64,000 nucleotides of DNA from UBA1845 sp002338715 (lineage in GTDB: Bacteria > Planctomycetota > Phycisphaerae > UBA1845), in NCBI GenBank assembly GCA_035344155.1, contig DAORAL010000006.1, positions 1 through 64,000 on the forward strand, read 5' to 3'. Below the pieces are notes generated by a model that was given only the letters and a program-made list of their open reading frames with translations, was not told where the DNA came from and ran no database searches. A program made the translations under genes and the position numbers. Shown in pieces: positions 54,034-61,644 of the stretch (position 1 is its first letter; each line of letters opens with the position of its first letter).

Positions 54034-54084
54034 CAAGACAGCCGGGCAACCAAGACAGCCGAGCGACCAAAACAGCTGGACGAT
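54034..54084 (+). repeat. Three imperfect 17-nt tandem repeats
   Basis: Copies begin CAAGACAGCCGGGCAAC, CAAGACAGCCGAGCGAC and CAAAACAGCTGGACGAT. They lie upstream of the ECF sigma gene (start 54220). They may be a relic of slipped-strand duplication or a regulatory array; no known function. Confidence 0.7.
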
Positions 54085-54219
54085 CTATTGGCGATTGTTG
54101 CTCCGTTCAGAAGTTCAAGAAGCATCAAACGGGTGAAGCGGCCAACACTCTTAAATTGTGCCCGGTCGCCCATAACTAAACCGAATTCATCAAAATTCTT
54201 TGGAATCCCGCCTCAGACC

Positions 54220-54822
54220 ATGTTTACGACCGTTTCTTTTTTGGTAACCCGCCTTCCCGAGCTCAATAATCGCCGGGCTTGGGAGACGTTTGAGGCCCGC
54301 TACACGCCAATGCTTCAGCGGTACTTCACAAAATCCGGCTGTAATTCAGAATCGGCTCGCGACCTGGCCCAGGATGCGATTCAGCGGGCGGCGACGGGTT
54401 TGAAGGAAGGCCGATTCGAGAAATCCTCGGGCCGGCTTAGGGACTGGATCGGCGGCATCGCCCGCAACGTGGTACGCAACCATCAGCGAAAGGCCTTGCT
54501 GCGCAACAGTCCCCAGCCCCAGACCGGTTTCTGGACGGAACAGGAGGACCCGCAAGCCGAAGACGAGGTCCTTCGCGCGGACGAACAGTTTGATGCCCTT
54601 TGGGTTCGACACCGCTTGTCGTCGTTGTTGCGGGTTGCGGTGAAGAACTTCAGCACCAAAGATCTGCGATGCTACTTCCTGGTTGAGGTGCGTGGTCTTC
54701 CCATTAAGGTGGTGGCAGAGCGCGTCGGGATCAGCGAGACGTCGGTTTTTCAAAAACGCCGGAGGGTCGCGAATTGGCTATTGGCGATGGGTCCGCGATT
54801 TATTTCCCAATGGGAGAAATAA
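54220..54822 (+). CDS. ECF-subfamily RNA polymerase sigma factor (planctomycete type)
   Basis: The protein has 200 residues from ATG 54220. It starts FTTVSFLVTRLPELNNRRAWETFEARY, close to the region-2 entry of a planctomycete ECF group. Region 2 (ARDLAQDAIQRAA, GRLRDWIGGIARNVVRNHQRK) and region 4 (DLRCYFLVEVRGLPIKVVAERVGISETSVFQKRRRV) are present, and the linker is long and acidic. The downstream Ser/Thr kinase carries an anti-sigma-type zinc finger, so this sigma factor is probably controlled by that kinase. The chosen start avoids the upstream tandem repeats. Confidence 0.88.
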   Translation: MFTTVSFLVTRLPELNNRRAWETFEARYTPMLQRYFTKSGCNSESARDLAQDAIQRAATGLKEGRFEKSSGRLRDWIGGIARNVVRNHQRKALLRNSPQPQTGFWTEQEDPQAEDEVLRADEQFDALWVRHRLSSLLRVAVKNFSTKDLRCYFLVEVRGLPIKVVAERVGISETSVFQKRRRVANWLLAMGPRFISQWEK

Positions 54823-55002
54823 TTGCGGCGACAAAAACAATTGAAGCGGGAGAAACAGCTGCATCGAAACGACCGACAGCACCGCACGCCCGCGAATTCC
54901 ACGGCGAGCCCGAATCCCAGAGTGCCAATGTGTGACACTTTATGATGACATCGCTTGACTCGTCGAAGCCGATTACCTTGTTCTACACTGAGAACGCCCC
55001 GG

Positions 55003-56427
55003 ATGGATGGATGCCTGACCGAGCTTGAGATTTTCCAGATCTATCGCGACGAGTTGGACGACTCGGAAACGCGAAAGGCACTCCGACACGTCCTCTCATG
55101 CGAGTTGTGCTACGATCAGTGGAAGCGCTATCTCATCGATGAGCAGGTCGCGACGAGCATCCGCTCCGCGGTGGCTGGTGATGTCGAAGGTGCCAACGAA
55201 TCGCCGGGTCTTACTGAAGCGATTGAACTTCCCGAGAAACTTCTGATCCCCGGATTCAATCTGCGCGGCGATTTTATCGAAAGCGGACAATCCAGGGTTT
55301 ATCGCGCCATCCACGAAGCCAGTGGTGAAGAGGTGGCGATCAAAGTGTTTTATAACTCGCCGCTCAACGAGGGCGGAAACCTGCGGTTTTCAAGGGAAAT
55401 CCGATCGCTTGCGCGGTTGCGCCACCCGCATGTCATCCCCATTCGATCAGAGGGTGAAGTCTGCGGACATGCGTATTTTGTCACGCCATGGATCGACGGC
55501 CTGCCGCTGCACGAATACGTCAAGGCGAAGAAACTATCGCTCAACGCCAAACTGAGAATACTTGAAAACGTATTGAGCGCAGTGAGTCACGCGCACAAGC
55601 GCGGCGTGATGCATCTCGACCTGAAACCGAGCAACGTCCTGATGGACTCGACCGGCGAACCGGTGGTTCTCGACTTTGGTTTGGCAAGGTTGATCGAGGG
55701 CGATCCGGCTGACCCGATTGCGCCACTGGCTGGCGTGGCCGGTACGCCCGCATACATGGCCCCGGAGCAGGTGACTGACCGTGGTTCGGTTGATACCCGC
55801 ACCGACGTATTCATGCTGGGCATTCTCATGTATGAAGTGTTGTCGCTTCAGCGAGCCCGCCTATCCAATGAGAACGGGTCCGGCACAAAGGATCTGGATC
55901 AGGCGCTCGTTGCCCCCAAACCGATCCGACAGGTCGCTCCCAAGATCGGATCGGAGTTGGCCGCCATCGTCACCAAAGCCACCGCCCTGGATCACCTCGA
56001 ACGCTATCAATCTGTCGAAGCGCTGCTCCAGGATTTGCAGGCGCTAAAACGCGGCGCGCCGGTGACGGCGATGTCCGATTCATGGATCTACCGCGTTCGG
56101 AAATTCGCTTCGCGCAACCTGGCCTTTATCGGTGGGGCCGTCTCGGCGGCTTTGATTCTGCTCTTTGCGGTCGAAATGAGCCGCACGACGCAGCAGATGG
56201 TGGAAGAATCCTATGGTCGTGCAACACAGGTGACTCAACGCGTGGTTCGCGAGCGGGAACGAATCCTCGATCGACGCCTCAGTGTGGTCTGCCAGGAGTT
56301 GGCCGACATGTATTTGAGATTGGGCGACGTTGAAAAGGCCCGGATTTACGGCGAACAGGCGAACGCCGCCCGCTTCCGAGCCCGCTTGACCGCTGACGAA
56401 GGCGAAGGCCACGAACCACCCGAATAG
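55003..56427 (+). CDS. Membrane Ser/Thr protein kinase with N-terminal zinc finger (ECF partner)
   Basis: The protein has 474 residues from ATG 55003 (a TTG at 54955 gives a longer frame). The N-terminal helical piece carries H29-x3-C33-x2-C36, the anti-sigma zinc-finger motif. The kinase domain (about 85-345) has VAIK (K114), the catalytic HLDLKPSN (D206, N211), DFG (D224) and GTPAYMAPEQ. Around 365-385 is one transmembrane helix (FIGGAVSAALILLFAV), and the outer part is a coiled coil and short TPR-like helix pair. It presumably links phosphorylation to the upstream sigma factor. Confidence 0.88.
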   Translation: MDGCLTELEIFQIYRDELDDSETRKALRHVLSCELCYDQWKRYLIDEQVATSIRSAVAGDVEGANESPGLTEAIELPEKLLIPGFNLRGDFIESGQSRVYRAIHEASGEEVAIKVFYNSPLNEGGNLRFSREIRSLARLRHPHVIPIRSEGEVCGHAYFVTPWIDGLPLHEYVKAKKLSLNAKLRILENVLSAVSHAHKRGVMHLDLKPSNVLMDSTGEPVVLDFGLARLIEGDPADPIAPLAGVAGTPAYMAPEQVTDRGSVDTRTDVFMLGILMYEVLSLQRARLSNENGSGTKDLDQALVAPKPIRQVAPKIGSELAAIVTKATALDHLERYQSVEALLQDLQALKRGAPVTAMSDSWIYRVRKFASRNLAFIGGAVSAALILLFAVEMSRTTQQMVEESYGRATQVTQRVVRERERILDRRLSVVCQELADMYLRLGDVEKARIYGEQANAARFRARLTADEGEGHEPPE

Positions 56428-56721
56428 GCACATGGCTGGCCAGTAAGTCCATAACATCCTTTCTATCAGCACGTTACAATCTAGAACAAGCTCCGGCCAA
56501 ACCATTCCAGACAAACTATTCACAGACATTGTGAAAAAATTCTCGTAGTCCCTTGCAAAGCGGAAAGCCGAAATTAAAGTGCGACCGTTGGCACTGCTCC
56601 AATTGCCGCTTTAGGTTGGCGGATTGGCGGTTTGGTGTGATATGCCCCATCGCGATTTTTGAATCGCACGCATCGAACTCCCGGACAAGTGTCATCGCGT
56701 TGCCTCGTAACGGGGAGCCCC

Positions 56722-57150
56722 ATGCGTCTTCTTGCAATCACAAACGCAATGCAGCCTTATGCGTCTATCCTTTTTGTGATCTGCGTCGCGATCACGATGG
56801 CCGGCGCGATCCTCATCCTCACCCATATTGTCGGTCCCAAACGCAAGGGCGACCGGAAAGATGAATCCTACGAATCGGGCATGCCCCCCATTGCGGACGC
56901 CCGACGCCGATTTAATGTGCGCTTCTATATCGTCGCATTGCTCTTTCTGTTGTTCGATGTTGAAGTGATCATCCTTTGGCCTTGGGCGCTGGTGTTTCAC
57001 GACGCATCGGTGGCGGAAAACGCAGGACAGGCAACGGGGTCTGCCCCCAGCGCTGCGTACCTGCTCCTCGGCGCAGGGTTCTTCTTTGCATTGCTGTTGG
57101 TCGGGTACGTTTACGAGTGGCGGAAAGGCGTGTTTCAATGGGATCGCTAA
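56722..57150 (+). CDS. nuoA: NADH-quinone oxidoreductase subunit A
   Basis: The protein has 142 residues from ATG 56722, with GGGGAG before it. Three transmembrane segments are visible (ILFVICVAITMAGAILIL, YIVALLFLLFDVEVIILWPWAL, AYLLLGAGFFFALLLVGYVYEW), with the conserved KDESYESGMPP loop and the FDVE motif of the second helix. It is the first gene of the complex I operon and part of its proton-pumping membrane arm. The 3' end overlaps nuoB by 13 bases. Confidence 0.96.
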   Translation: MRLLAITNAMQPYASILFVICVAITMAGAILILTHIVGPKRKGDRKDESYESGMPPIADARRRFNVRFYIVALLFLLFDVEVIILWPWALVFHDASVAENAGQATGSAPSAAYLLLGAGFFFALLLVGYVYEWRKGVFQWDR

Positions 57151-57746
57151 AAGTCGAAACTGCCCCGCACATGGCCTCCAAGGAGGACGTGCTCACCACC
57201 CGTCTGGATCATCTGATCGGGCTGCTGCGTGAAAAGACCGTCAACTGGTCGCGCAAGAATTCCCTTTGGCCCATGCCTTTTGCGACAGCATGCTGCGGTA
57301 TCGAATTGATGGCCACCGGTGCGAGTCGATATGACATCGCCCGTTTCGGTGCCGAGGCGATGCGCTTTACGCCACGTCAGTGCGATCTGATGATTTGTGC
57401 GGGACGTGTGGCGATCAAGATGATGCCCGTCCTTCAGCGCATCTACATGCAGATGACCGAACCCAAATGGGTCATCAGCATGGGTGCATGTGCAAGCACG
57501 GGCGGTGTTTTCGACACCTATGCAGTCGTTCAGGGCATCGATCAGTTTCTGCCGGTCGATGTGTACGTCCCCGGCTGCCCGCCGCGACCCGAAACATTGC
57601 TCGAAGGCGTGATGGCCATCCAGCGCATCGTCGAAAAAGACGGCGTGATCCCCAGCATCGAACGCGGTAACGGCAAGGGCATGCGCATGATGGCGGCTGC
57701 CCCTCCTGACCTGGTGCAATTGTCGGTTCCATCGGAGGAGAATTAA
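57138..57746 (+). CDS. nuoB: NADH-quinone oxidoreductase subunit B
   Basis: The protein has 202 residues from ATG 57138; the frame is open much farther upstream but inside nuoA. The N2 [4Fe-4S] cluster ligands are present: C52 and C53 (ATACCGIE), C118 (GACAS) and C147 (PGCPPRPE). It forms the junction of the peripheral and membrane arms and gives electrons to quinone. The C-terminal 20 residues are Lys/Met-rich. GGAGGAG, the ribosome site for nuoC, sits at its 3' end. Confidence 0.97.
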   Translation: MGSLKVETAPHMASKEDVLTTRLDHLIGLLREKTVNWSRKNSLWPMPFATACCGIELMATGASRYDIARFGAEAMRFTPRQCDLMICAGRVAIKMMPVLQRIYMQMTEPKWVISMGACASTGGVFDTYAVVQGIDQFLPVDVYVPGCPPRPETLLEGVMAIQRIVEKDGVIPSIERGNGKGMRMMAAAPPDLVQLSVPSEEN

Positions 57747-57749
57747 ACG

Positions 57750-58289
57750 TTGAATCCTCTTGATGTCACCAATGTGCTGGCTGCTTTAAAGGATGCGTTC
57801 GCGTCGATCGATTTCGCTCCGCGCTCGCTGATCAAGAAAGCCAACGCTGAAAATGAACAGACGTGCATCGTTCTCGCGCCCGACAAACTGGTCGAGGTGA
57901 TGACGTTTTTGAAGACGGACGAGCGCTGCAAGTTCAGCCAGCTATGCGATCTGACGTGCGTGGACTATCTCGACTTCCCCGACGCGGCGGATCGATTTGG
58001 CGTGATGTATTCACTGTTGTCGATCGAGTTGGGTCATCGGATCTGGGCAAAGTGTTTTGTCAACGATCCGAACCCCGAAGTGCCATCGGTGACGGGTGTG
58101 TGGCGCGGCGCGAATTGGCTCGAACGTGAAGTGTGGGACCTCTTTGGCATTAAGTTTAGTGGACATCCGGACCTGCGGCGGATCGTGACGTGGGAAGGGT
58201 TTGTCGCCCACCCATTGCGCAAGGATTATCCGCTTCGTGGCATGGGTGAACGTGAAGATTACTCAACGCTGACGCGCGACAGCGCCTAG
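57750..58289 (+). CDS. nuoC: NADH-quinone oxidoreductase subunit C (TTG start)
   Basis: The protein has 179 residues. The start is TTG 57750, placed beyond doubt by a GGAGGAG about 9 nt upstream and the absence of another codon at good spacing. Motifs are CDLTCVDYLDF, RFGVMYSLLSIELGHRIWAKCFV, SVTGVWRGANWLEREVWDLFGIKFSGHPDLRRI and HPLRKDYPLRG. It lies in the peripheral arm beside NuoD. NuoC and NuoD are separate here, not fused as in E. coli. Nuo subunits B, C and D follow with short gaps. Confidence 0.96.
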   Translation: MNPLDVTNVLAALKDAFASIDFAPRSLIKKANAENEQTCIVLAPDKLVEVMTFLKTDERCKFSQLCDLTCVDYLDFPDAADRFGVMYSLLSIELGHRIWAKCFVNDPNPEVPSVTGVWRGANWLEREVWDLFGIKFSGHPDLRRIVTWEGFVAHPLRKDYPLRGMGEREDYSTLTRDSA

Positions 58290-58331
58290 GCAATAAACCG
58301 ACTGGCGCGGGCGACGACTTCTCAGAACCCG

Positions 58332-58365
58332 ACGAATTACACAGTCCCACGAATTACAGAGTCCG
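58332..58365 (+). repeat. 17-nt tandem duplication ahead of nuoD
   Basis: Two near-identical copies (ACGAATTACACAGTCCC and ACGAATTACAGAGTCCG) occupy 58332-58348 and 58349-58365, directly before the nuoD start at 58374. A third, decayed copy may run into the gene (AAGAATTCATG). It contains no known site. Confidence 0.65.
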
Positions 58366-58373
58366 AAGAATTC

Positions 58374-59636
58374 ATGACACAAGCGGCATCATCAACCGAA
58401 TTCGCCCCATCGAGTTATGCACCGGTGGAACCAGGCGGTGATCTTTGGACGCTCAACCTCGGTCCGCAGCATCCCGCGTGTCATGGCACCCTGCGCCACG
58501 TGCTCGAACTCGACGGCGAGCGGGTCATCGGTTGCACCGTGCACATTGGCTATCTGCACAGCGGTTTCGAAAAACTCGGCGAACACCTGAATTACAATCA
58601 GTATGTCGTCGTCACCGATCGGATGAACTACGTGTCGCCGATCGCCAACAACGTCGCGTGGCACCACGCCTGCGAAAAACTGTTCGGCATTGAAATCACG
58701 CCCCGCTGCAAAGTCATCCGCACGATCATCGCGGAGCTTGCCCGCATTCAGGATCACCTGTTGTGCGTGGGGGCGGCTGCCCTCGACCTGGGCGGGTTCA
58801 CCGCGTTTCTTTACGGGTTCAACGAACGCGAATACATCAACGATATTTTCGAGGAACTGTGCGGGGCGCGGTTTACGACCAGCTACACGCGCGTCGGCGG
58901 ATTGATGTCCGACATTTCCGACCGCTGGCCGACGATGGTTCGCGACTTCTGCAAGAATTTGCCAGCCGCCCTCGATGACGTTGAAAAACTTCTGACCAAA
59001 AACCGCATCTTCATCGAACGCGCCCGCGGCGTCGGTTACATCAGCAAAGACGACGCGATCGACTGGGGACTCACCGGACCGTTGGCTCGGTCAGCCGGCG
59101 TGCGTCGTGACCTTCGCAAGGATGAGCCCTACCTGTGCTATGCCGACAACTGGGATGGCAAGAACAGCTCGGGCGTTCAGTTCAAAGTTGCGATCAGCGA
59201 GATGGGCGATTGCTATGCCCGTTACCTCGTGCGTCTTGAGGAGATGCGCCAGTCGTTGGCGATCGTCGATCAATTGATCGACAACATACCAGCGGGCCCG
59301 ATCAACGTGTTGGCCGACGACAAGAAAACGCTGCCCGACAAGCGTGAAATCTACTTCAGCATCGAAGGCTTGATTCACCACTTCGAGCAGGTCATGACCA
59401 ATCGGGGGCATGAACCGCCCGTCGGTGAGTCGTACGGCGCAAACGAAGCCGCCAATGGTGAACTTGGATTCTATCTCGTCAGCGATGGCGACAACTGTGC
59501 GTATCGTGCGCGATGTCGTCCGCCGAGCTTCATCAACTATCAGTGCTTCCCGCAACTGGTCATCGGTCACCAGATCAGCGACGTCATCGCGGTGCTCGGT
59601 TCGATGAACATCATCGCGGCAGAATTGGATCGCTAA
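58374..59636 (+). CDS. nuoD: NADH-quinone oxidoreductase subunit D
   Basis: The protein has 420 residues from ATG 58374. It is the 49-kDa-type subunit that carries the quinone site: LNLGPQHPACHGTLR, the HIGYLHSGFEKLGEH stretch, YVSPIANNVAW, and GELGFYLVSDGDNCAYRARCRPPSF with SDVIAVLGSMNIIAAELDR at the end. The ribosome site is GAAGAA, rather weak, next to the tandem duplication. It belongs to the Q module of complex I together with NuoB and NuoC. Confidence 0.97.
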   Translation: MTQAASSTEFAPSSYAPVEPGGDLWTLNLGPQHPACHGTLRHVLELDGERVIGCTVHIGYLHSGFEKLGEHLNYNQYVVVTDRMNYVSPIANNVAWHHACEKLFGIEITPRCKVIRTIIAELARIQDHLLCVGAAALDLGGFTAFLYGFNEREYINDIFEELCGARFTTSYTRVGGLMSDISDRWPTMVRDFCKNLPAALDDVEKLLTKNRIFIERARGVGYISKDDAIDWGLTGPLARSAGVRRDLRKDEPYLCYADNWDGKNSSGVQFKVAISEMGDCYARYLVRLEEMRQSLAIVDQLIDNIPAGPINVLADDKKTLPDKREIYFSIEGLIHHFEQVMTNRGHEPPVGESYGANEAANGELGFYLVSDGDNCAYRARCRPPSFINYQCFPQLVIGHQISDVIAVLGSMNIIAAELDR

Positions 59637-59651
59637 GGAGCCTTTGCAGTC

Positions 59652-60227
59652 ATGGCATGGAAAGCGATAGATCGAGTCAACGCACCGACGGAGGAAAGCC
59701 CGAGCCTGAGCGAACCGCTGAAAGAAAAAATCCGCGGGTTCTTCGATCGATATCCAACCAAACGAGCCGTCCTGATTCCCGCGCTGCACATGATTCAGGA
59801 CGACCACGGGTACGTCGGCTGGAAGGCGATGGAAGAAGTCGCGGAACTGCTCGAGATCACACCGTCGGACGTGTTCGATACGGTGTCGTTCTACAGCCAC
59901 TTCTGGACGCACCCCAAGGGCGAAAAGGTTGTGATGGCGTGCCGCAGTATTTCGTGCGACCTGCTCGGAGCCGACCGCGTCCTGGATGAATGCAAGAAGG
60001 TGTTGGGCATCGGCGATCACGAAACCACGCCCGACGGCAAGTACAGTTTGATGACTGAAGAATGCCTGGCCGCCTGCGACCATGGCCCGTGTTTGATGAT
60101 CAACGAGAAGATGCACAAGTGCGTCGACCCGGCCAACGTCCGCAAGATTCTGGAAGACGACGCCAACGACAAACTTGATATACCGAGAAGCAATTTGTAC
60201 GACGGCGCGAACCGAACGTCGGCATAG
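59652..60227 (+). CDS. nuoE: NADH-quinone oxidoreductase subunit E
   Basis: The protein has 191 residues, with AAGGAG upstream. The thioredoxin-like [2Fe-2S] site N1a has its four ligands C97 and C102 (ACRSISCDLLG) and C138 and C142 (CLAACDHGPC). An N-terminal helical domain (LSEPLKEKIRGFFDRYPTKRAVLIPALHMIQD) is also typical. It is one of three subunits of the NADH-oxidising module. The C-terminal end is longer than average and polar. Confidence 0.96.
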   Translation: MAWKAIDRVNAPTEESPSLSEPLKEKIRGFFDRYPTKRAVLIPALHMIQDDHGYVGWKAMEEVAELLEITPSDVFDTVSFYSHFWTHPKGEKVVMACRSISCDLLGADRVLDECKKVLGIGDHETTPDGKYSLMTEECLAACDHGPCLMINEKMHKCVDPANVRKILEDDANDKLDIPRSNLYDGANRTSA

Positions 60228-60235
60228 AAGAATCC

Positions 60236-61543
60236 ATGAGCGAATACGAAAAGGTACTGCTGAAGAACGTCGGCAAGCCCAACTCGCGGCAGCTGGCGAC
60301 CTACGTCGAGGGCGGCGGATATTCCGGCGCGAAGCGTGCGCTTGAACAAACGCCCGATGACGTGATCGACGTGGTCAAGCGTGCCAACCTGCGCGGGCGC
60401 GGCGGCGCGGGCTTCCCTGCCGGCGTGAAGTGGAGTTTCCTGCCGAAGGATCGCGAAGTCACGTATCTTTGCGTCAATGCCGACGAATCCGAACCGCCGA
60501 CATTTAGCAACCGGGTGCTGATGGAAGAAGATCCGCACCAGTTGCTCGAAGGCATTTTGATCGCCGGATATGCCACGCAGGCGACGGTCGCATACCTCTA
60601 CATGCGGGCCGAGTTCACCGAGCAGTATCACATCATGCAGGTGGCGCTCGATGAAGCATACAATGCCGGTTACTTCGGCAAGAACATTCAAGGCAGCGGT
60701 TACAACCTCGAATGCTACATCCATCGCGGTGCGGGTGCGTACGTCTGCGGTGAAGAAACCGGATTGATCGAATCGCTCGAAGGCAAGCGCGGTTGGCCAA
60801 GAATCAAACCGCCCTTCCCCGCGATTCAAGGCGCGTTCGGCAAACCGACTGTCGTCAACAATGTCGAGACGCTCGCGAACCTGCCGCACATTATTAATCG
60901 TGGGGCTGACTGGTTCTTGGGCATTGGTCCCGAGGGCAGCAGCGGACCGAAACTCTTCTGCATCAGCGGCGCGGTGAAGAAACCGGGATGCTACGAGGGC
61001 GCGATGGACTTCTCCGTCCGCGAGTTGATCGAAAGCGATCGATTCGGCGGCGGAATGCGCAATGGCCTCAAAGTCAAAGCCGTCATGCCCGGCGGAATCT
61101 CGATGGGCATCCTGACGGCTGACGAACTGGATATGAAAATGGATTTCTCCGATCCAGCCAAGTATGGCCTGCTGGGTTTGGGGACGGCGTCCGCGATCGT
61201 CATCGATGACCGCACCGACATTCGCAAGGTGCTCCGCAACGTGGCGCGGTTTTTCGCCCATGAATCATGCGGACAATGCACGCAATGTCGCGAGGGCACG
61301 TCGTGGATGTACAAGATGACCAACCGCGTCGAACGCGGGCTTGGTCGATTGCAGGACATTGAACTCCTGGGCGAAATCCCGGCGAAAATGGGAATGATGC
61401 CCGGGTTGAGCATTTGTGGTTTGTCGGATGGCGCAGCGTTTGCGATCCGCACGATCGTCGAAAAGTTCCGCAGCGAGTTGGAAGACTACGTTCGCAGTGA
61501 AAATGACGACGCGGTGCGCATCGCATTGGAAATTGCAAACTGA
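60236..61543 (+). CDS. nuoF: NADH-quinone oxidoreductase subunit F (NADH/FMN)
   Basis: The protein has 435 residues. It binds NADH and FMN through GRGGAGFPAGVKWSFLP, ICVNADESEP-like CVNADESEPPTFSNR and CGEETGLIESLEGKRG. The N3 [4Fe-4S] cluster ligands are in ESCGQCTQCREG, with a further Cys in GLSICGLSDGAAF. It is the electron entry point from NADH. It lies 8 nt after nuoE, so cotranscription is certain; nuoG begins 101 bases later. Confidence 0.97.
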   Translation: MSEYEKVLLKNVGKPNSRQLATYVEGGGYSGAKRALEQTPDDVIDVVKRANLRGRGGAGFPAGVKWSFLPKDREVTYLCVNADESEPPTFSNRVLMEEDPHQLLEGILIAGYATQATVAYLYMRAEFTEQYHIMQVALDEAYNAGYFGKNIQGSGYNLECYIHRGAGAYVCGEETGLIESLEGKRGWPRIKPPFPAIQGAFGKPTVVNNVETLANLPHIINRGADWFLGIGPEGSSGPKLFCISGAVKKPGCYEGAMDFSVRELIESDRFGGGMRNGLKVKAVMPGGISMGILTADELDMKMDFSDPAKYGLLGLGTASAIVIDDRTDIRKVLRNVARFFAHESCGQCTQCREGTSWMYKMTNRVERGLGRLQDIELLGEIPAKMGMMPGLSICGLSDGAAFAIRTIVEKFRSELEDYVRSENDDAVRIALEIAN

Positions 61544-61644
61544 TCCGTCGGTTTCTCGCCCGGGCTGTTGGCGCGGTCGGCGATGTCGGGTCACTTGCAA
61601 GACGTTGAAGTTAAGAATTTGCACGTATTGAATAGAAGCGGCTG

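Larger units (their letters stand above)
53556..54219. other. Non-coding interval upstream of the ECF sigma gene
   Basis: In these 664 bases I can support only two elements: a stem-loop at 53608-53647 just after the regulator gene and three imperfect 17-nt tandem copies at 54034-54084. The sigma-factor frame stays open into the tandem region, but a 17-nt period is not a multiple of three, which argues that this part is not coding. Confidence 0.5.

Noticed and set aside
53795..54136. 113-codon frame before the ECF sigma gene
   Set aside because: It contains the 17-nt tandem repeats and reads as random Pro/Arg/Ser-rich sequence.
60017..61261. 414-codon minus-strand frame opposite nuoE/nuoF
   Set aside because: Antisense to two conserved complex I genes and without any signature.
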